Assembly: GCA_027293795.1 (NCBI GenBank)
Contig: JAPYLE010000187.1
Coordinates: forward strand, 1-11,155
Direction: 5' to 3'
DNA: 11,155 nt
Source of the DNA: Rickettsia endosymbiont of Ixodes persulcatus
Lineage (GTDB): Bacteria > Pseudomonadota > Alphaproteobacteria > Rickettsiales > Rickettsiaceae
The notes beneath the pieces are model-generated. The model did no database searches and was not told the DNA's origin. It worked only from the letters and a program-made list of their open reading frames with translations. Positions 8,247-11,155 of this stretch are shown here, piece by piece; the stretch's first letter is position 1; each line of letters starts with the position of its first letter. The translations under genes were made by a program, and so were the position numbers.

Positions 8247-9497
8247 TTATAACAACATCAAAGCAGGGCTTTCTATAAACTTCTTAAATGCTGCCAAGAA
8301 CTCAGCACCGACTGCCCCGTCTACTACTCGGTGATCGGCAGAAAGAGTTACGTCCATAATTGTTGCTATACTTATTTGATCATTCTTGACTATAGCGCGT
8401 TTTGAGCTGCTACCGACCCCCATTATACAACTTTGCGGTGGATTTATTATAGCATTAAAATTCTTAATACCGTACATACCGAGGTTAGAAATGGTAAACC
8501 CTCCGCCTTGAAACTCCTCAGGGGTTAATTTATTATCTTTTGCTTTCTTGATTAATTCTTTCATTTCACGAGATAGCTCGATAATATTTTTTTGATCAGC
8601 ATTTTTAACTATCGGCGTAACAAGCCCATTCTCAATCGCCACTGCTACCGAAATATCGACATTATTGTAATATCTAATCGCATCTTCCCCCCAACTAGCA
8701 TTAGCATTCGGCACTTCTTGCAAAGCTTTGGCTACTGCTAAAATAATAAAATCATTAACCGATATCTTTGTTGATTTATCTTCAGAAAAAGATTTATTAA
8801 TGTCTTCTCTTATCTCTAATAATTTATCAACGTTACATTCTATCAATAAATAGAAATGCGGGACTGTTTGTTTAGATTCAAGTAGACGTTTAACTATAAT
8901 CTTGCGAATATTATTATTTGGTACTAAATGATATTCTTCGGGATTTCTACTAACTATTTTATTATGAACAGTGCTAGGAGTATATGATAAAATATCTTGT
9001 TTGACTATTCTACCGTGCGGACCGCTACCTTTTACGTTCTCAAGTCTAATATTTTGAATTTTTGCAAGTCTTTTCGTAAGGGGTGAGGCGAATATTTTAC
9101 TTTTGTTATGATTTGTAACTGCTACCTGCTCTTCTATATTAGAATGTTGCACAGCTATATTCTCAGTGGATTTTGGAAGATTAGCATCTGCTTTCGGTGA
9201 TGGTGATGCACTACTATTTTTTGCAATAAACCCATCAATATTGGCTATGTCTTCTCCCTCTTCGCTTAACACGGCAATTAAAGAGTTAACAGGTACATTT
9301 TGACTATTTTGTGGGATAACTATTTTGGCAAGTATACCTTCGTCTACTGCTTCTACTTCCATCGTTGCTTTATCGGTTTCAATTTCGGCAATTACTTCTC
9401 CGGGATTAACTTTGTCCCCTTCTTTTTTTAACCACCTAGCTAGATTTCCTTCCGTCATAGTTGGAGATAAAGCAGGCATTAAAATTTTAATCGGCAT
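8247..9497 (-). CDS. pdhC: Pyruvate dehydrogenase E2, dihydrolipoamide acetyltransferase
   Basis: This is the core subunit of the pyruvate dehydrogenase complex. It takes the acetyl group from E1 on a swinging lipoyl arm and passes it to coenzyme A, feeding the TCA cycle. The 416 residues show one lipoyl domain (1-78) with IETDKATMEVEA, lipoylated at K43, then a linker of low complexity (SSASPSPKADANLP), a peripheral-subunit-binding domain (about 136-172, ASPLTKRLAKIQNIRLENVK and GSGPHGRIVKQDIL), and the catalytic domain (about 190-416) with active-site ADHRVVDGA (H389, D393). The length and single lipoyl domain match alphaproteobacterial E2 proteins. The E1 genes are not nearby, so the complex is encoded at more than one locus. 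Also named aceF. Confidence 0.97.
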   Translation of the reverse strand: MPIKILMPALSPTMTEGNLARWLKKEGDKVNPGEVIAEIETDKATMEVEAVDEGILAKIVIPQNSQNVPVNSLIAVLSEEGEDIANIDGFIAKNSSASPSPKADANLPKSTENIAVQHSNIEEQVAVTNHNKSKIFASPLTKRLAKIQNIRLENVKGSGPHGRIVKQDILSYTPSTVHNKIVSRNPEEYHLVPNNNIRKIIVKRLLESKQTVPHFYLLIECNVDKLLEIREDINKSFSEDKSTKISVNDFIILAVAKALQEVPNANASWGEDAIRYYNNVDISVAVAIENGLVTPIVKNADQKNIIELSREMKELIKKAKDNKLTPEEFQGGGFTISNLGMYGIKNFNAIINPPQSCIMGVGSSSKRAIVKNDQISIATIMDVTLSADHRVVDGAVGAEFLAAFKKFIESPALMLL

Positions 9498-9547
9498 AAT
9501 TTATTTAGATTTGATTTTTTATTATTGTTATTTAGTGGCAATTGATG

Positions 9548-9710
9548 TCATTCCCTCAGAGGCGGGAATCTAGTAACCTATTGTCACCACGTGGCTTGAC
9601 CACGGGGTCCAGTAATACAACCCACAATTAGTATTTGTCCATCTTTTTCTAGATCCCGCGATCAAGTCGCGGGATGACAGGGATAGAATTGATCTATGCA
9701 ACAACGCCAT
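9548..9710. repeat. Palindromic repeat D, 3' of infC
   Basis: Two mini-hairpins form the element. The left is CGTGG-CTTGA-CCACG (9590-9604). The right is a perfect 9-base stem, ATCCCGCGA (9653-9661), loop TCAAG, TCGCGGGAT (9667-9675). The two halves are also inverted copies of each other (TTGTCACCAC on the left, GGGATGACAG on the right), and ATGCAACAACGCC (9697-9709) carries the shared edge word. It lies about 30 bases past the infC stop on the minus strand and fills much of the gap up to aceF. Confidence 0.8.
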
Positions 9711-9738
9711 AATTTTCTCGCAATGAAGACTCGAATAT

Positions 9739-10263
9739 CTATTGCACCTTAATATCAGGGCTAACTATCATTATCATCTGCCTACCTTCCATTTTAGCAT
9801 GCTGATCGATTTTAATGAGTCCCTCTAATCCTACTTCTATACGTTTAAATAATTCTTGACCGACTTCTTTATGAAGAATCTCTCGTCCCTTAAACCATAA
9901 AGAAATTTTCACTTTATCTCCGTCTTTTAAGAAGTCTTTTATTTTTCTTAGCTTAGTTTCAAAATCACCTATACTAATATTAGGTTTAAATTTCATTTCT
10001 TTAAGTACGACGATTTTTTGCTTTTTGCGTGCTTCATGTAAACGCTTTTTGCTTTCATACTTAAACTTACCGAAATCTAAAATCTTACATACGGGAGGTT
10101 CGGCATTCGGTGATATTTCGACTAAATCAAGACCGGCTTTGTCAGCCATGTCTAATGCTTCTCTAATATTTACGATGCCGTGCATTTCACCGTTTTCGCC
10201 TACTAGACGAACTTCTCTAGCTCTAATTTCTCTATTAGCCTTAGGAAAATTATTTTTAGAAAT
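9739..10263 (-). CDS. infC: Translation initiation factor IF-3, ATT start
   Basis: IF-3 binds the 30S subunit, keeps it apart from 50S and checks start-codon pairing. With the ATT start at 10263-10261 the protein has 174 residues, close to the 180 of E. coli. The N-terminal domain carries [17 protein letters not shown] (10-26) and [19 protein letters not shown]. The linker is lysine-rich ([12 protein letters not shown]), and the C-terminal domain has [18 protein letters not shown] and [13 protein letters not shown]. The first ATG (10185) would remove 26 conserved residues, so I reject it. GGAG (10274-10271) lies seven bases before the ATT. An in-frame ATA five codons further upstream (10278-10276) is an alternative. 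Rare AUU starts are established for infC, where IF-3 represses its own translation. rpmI and rplT, often downstream, are not here. Confidence 0.95.
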   Translation of the reverse strand: MSKNNFPKANREIRAREVRLVGENGEMHGIVNIREALDMADKAGLDLVEISPNAEPPVCKILDFGKFKYESKKRLHEARKKQKIVVLKEMKFKPNISIGDFETKLRKIKDFLKDGDKVKISLWFKGREILHKEVGQELFKRIEVGLEGLIKIDQHAKMEGRQMIMIVSPDIKVQ

Positions 10264-10270
10264 AAAACTT

Positions 10271-10274
10271 CTCC
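10271..10274 (-). promoter_or_regulatory. Ribosome binding site that supports the ATT start of infC
   Basis: GGAG is placed seven bases before the ATT codon, an ideal Shine-Dalgarno spacing. No equally good site precedes the first in-frame ATG at 10185. This decides the start and fits autoregulation of IF-3 through a non-AUG start codon. Confidence 0.75.
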
Positions 10275-10372
10275 GTATTATGTTTATAAATAAATATACA
10301 TTGCATTTAACTTATTTTATTTAAAATTACAAGTAAATAAAATATTTTATTTTTAATTTTATGTAGAAAGTT

Positions 10373-10693
10373 TTAAAAAAATATTGAAACTACGAGGCAA
10401 ATTCCAAATATTAATAAACAGATTCGTGTTAATTTAATGACTCTTTCCTGCATTTTCAAGTTTTTTAGATCTATAGCATGCGTATGAGCTTGTTCTTTTT
10501 GTGCCATATGTATTAATTCCTGTAAAGTACCAGGATAAATATTCTCATACTCACTGATTAAATCAATTGGCGGTAATATATGTTCAAATTTTTTACGGTA
10601 AAAATTATCATCGGGCTCGTTTACACTAAAAGTCTTAGCATAACCTTTATTTAATCTATTATTTTTGTTAAAAAAACGTTTAGTCTCTTTCAT
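10373..10693 (-). CDS. Small membrane protein, DUF2335-like
   Basis: The 106-residue product has a polar, basic N-terminus (1-37), then ILPPIDLISEYENIYPGTLQEL (39-60) and IHMAQKEQAH (61-70), and ends in one hydrophobic segment, ICLLIFGICLVVSIFF (91-106). The PP..ISEYE..YPG plus MAQKEQ pattern resembles the predicted membrane protein family DUF2335, whose function is not known. Members I recall have two C-terminal membrane segments. Here the protein ends within or just after the first, at a run of seven T (ATTTTTTTAAAAC), so a homopolymer frameshift is possible; neither alternative frame extends it convincingly. AAGGA just before the ATG is a fair ribosome binding site. The start overlaps the preceding small ORF by 14 bases. 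Expected in the inner membrane. Confidence 0.7.
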   Translation of the reverse strand: MKETKRFFNKNNRLNKGYAKTFSVNEPDDNFYRKKFEHILPPIDLISEYENIYPGTLQELIHMAQKEQAHTHAIDLKNLKMQERVIKLTRICLLIFGICLVVSIFF

Positions 10694-10853
10694 ATTCCTT
10701 TTTTATTTTTTGAAATGCATATAATATATTACTTTCAACTGTTTTAAAATAATCAATTAATTGCGTTTCTTTTTTTTGCTGTTGTTTGGAGCTTTTCATA
10801 TTTGTTATATTCTTTAGCTCTGCATATACTAGTTTTATAAAATTTTTTTTCAT
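10680..10853 (-). CDS. Hypothetical 57-residue basic protein
   Basis: I do not recognise this ORF. It starts with ATG two bases after the stop of the phage-type gene (TAATCATG) and overlaps the DUF2335-like gene by 14 bases, an arrangement typical of translational coupling. The product is rich in lysine and glutamine (SSKQQQKKETQ at 21-31), has no membrane segment, and looks mostly helical, with DYFKTVESNILYAFQKIKKEY at 34-54. No own ribosome binding site is evident. The close packing argues that it is real, but in AT-rich DNA a 58-codon ORF can also occur by chance. Confidence 0.45.
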   Translation of the reverse strand: MKKNFIKLVYAELKNITNMKSSKQQQKKETQLIDYFKTVESNILYAFQKIKKEYERD

Positions 10854-10856
10854 TGA

Positions 10857-11018
10857 TTATACTAAATTTATAAAATCTTTTTCAGGTATTAGCGGTTCGC
10901 CTCTAAAATTTATAGCATTATTAAACTTATTGCAACAGGTTATAAAATTTTTATCGCATCCGGCAGTAATTTTTACTTCCTCGGCATCTTTAACCGAGTC
11001 CAGTATAATATCCTGTAA
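10857..11018 (-). pseudogene. C-terminal tail of a phage/GTA BR0599-type (DUF2163) protein, cut by IS630
   Basis: The 53 residues before the stop include ITAGCDKNFITCCNKFNN, then AINFRGEPLIPEKDFI. The order GCDK, TC..KF.N..NFRG, P.IP..D matches the C-terminal end of the BR0599/DUF2163 family. This family is found in prophages and is the ORF13 tail/baseplate gene of alphaproteobacterial gene transfer agents. The full protein is normally near 300 residues, so only the last sixth or so remains in the window. The open frame runs into the IS630 end at 11018/11019, which makes this an insertion truncation. The 5' part is either beyond the element or elsewhere in the genome. NFRGE, where many relatives have NFRGF, is a mild deviation. 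Confidence 0.82.
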
Positions 11019-11155
11019 TATAGCTAGACCATAGGAAATAGGTACAGTTAAATAAACTTTAGTACGTGTTCTACAGCCATACTGATATCTTTGAATTGCC
11101 CCGTAACTTTTCTTATTTCGTTCTTAATCTTAAACCAATAATGTTCTATAGGATT
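11019..11155 (-). mobile_element. IS630-family insertion sequence, 3' end, inverted relative to the left copy
   Basis: These 137 bases are the reverse complement of 145-280 apart from a one-base indel. The element end is TATAGCTAGACC at 11019-11030, next to the phage-gene remnant, with TA at the junction as expected for IS630 insertion. The rest of the element extends past the window edge, so I cannot tell whether this copy is intact. Confidence 0.9.
11048..11155 (-). CDS. IS630-family transposase, C-terminal 35 codons (partial)
   Basis: The frame reads from the window edge as NPIEHYWFKIKNEIRK and on through TGQFKDISMAVEHVLKFI to the TAA at 11050-11048. The third catalytic residue of the DDE triad is in NPIE. 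Unlike the left copy, no lesion is visible in this part. The N-terminal and central catalytic parts lie outside the window. The stop comes 29 bases before the element end. Confidence 0.88.
   Translation of the reverse strand, partial: NPIEHYWFKIKNEIRKVTGQFKDISMAVEHVLKFI

Noticed and set aside
9325..9573. 82-codon plus-strand ORF
   Set aside because: It is antisense to the lipoyl domain of E2. The conservation is on the minus strand.
6742..9710. Repeated palindromes considered as a CRISPR array
   Set aside because: The copies lie kilobases apart, are variable and nested, and have no regular spacers; there are no cas genes.
10025..10324. 99-codon plus-strand ORF
   Set aside because: It is antisense to the N-terminal half of infC; no recognisable protein.
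10786..11034. 82-codon plus-strand ORF
   Set aside because: It is antisense to the 57-residue ORF, the BR0599-type remnant and the IS end. It spans an insertion junction, so it cannot be an ancestral gene.

Overview
The window looks like part of a Rickettsia chromosome. The DNA is AT-rich, the protein sequences match alphaproteobacterial and rickettsial housekeeping families, and the gaps between genes carry nested palindromic repeats of the kind typical of that genus. IS630-type insertion sequences and several decaying genes suggest a lineage with much transposition and reductive decay. I would guess a spotted-fever-group or endosymbiotic Rickettsia, but the species cannot be fixed from sequence reading alone. 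Every host gene I accept lies on the minus strand. Only the left insertion-sequence remnant reads on the plus strand.

Left edge (1-1467): an IS630 remnant with an internal deletion (1-280) is joined directly to the first codons of a broken minus-strand gene (281-300). Behind that lie an HU/IHF-like DNA-binding gene with an internal stop and a heavily broken signal peptide peptidase gene (sppA). The three genes form an old, tightly coupled operon (sppA, ihfB-like, gene X), with TAATG at one junction and a ribosome binding site overlapping a stop codon at the next. All three are now dead.

Centre (1519-9738): rho, a SAM-dependent methyltransferase gene with a single frameshift, recJ, prfA (RF1) and aceF/pdhC (pyruvate dehydrogenase E2). 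Apart from the methyltransferase gene they look intact. A palindromic repeat lies just 3' of rho, the methyltransferase gene, prfA, aceF and infC. Only the recJ-methyltransferase junction (11 bases) lacks one, so those two genes are probably cotranscribed. The one gap above 300 bases (3073-3676) holds two promoter candidates for rho, a possible long rho leader and one large palindrome.

Right part (9739-11155): infC, best read from a non-AUG (ATT) start; a DUF2335-type membrane protein; an overlapping 57-codon ORF of unknown function; the C-terminal tail of a phage/GTA-type BR0599 (DUF2163) protein cut by an insertion; and the 3' end of a second IS630 copy in inverted orientation.

The retained genes serve transcription termination (Rho), translation (RF1, IF3), DNA repair (RecJ) and entry of pyruvate into the TCA cycle (E2). 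They do not form one pathway. The main structural feature is that this block of about 10.7 kb sits between two convergent, nearly identical IS630 ends, each of which has cut a gene. I found no evidence of a new defence system, biosynthetic cluster or CRISPR array.
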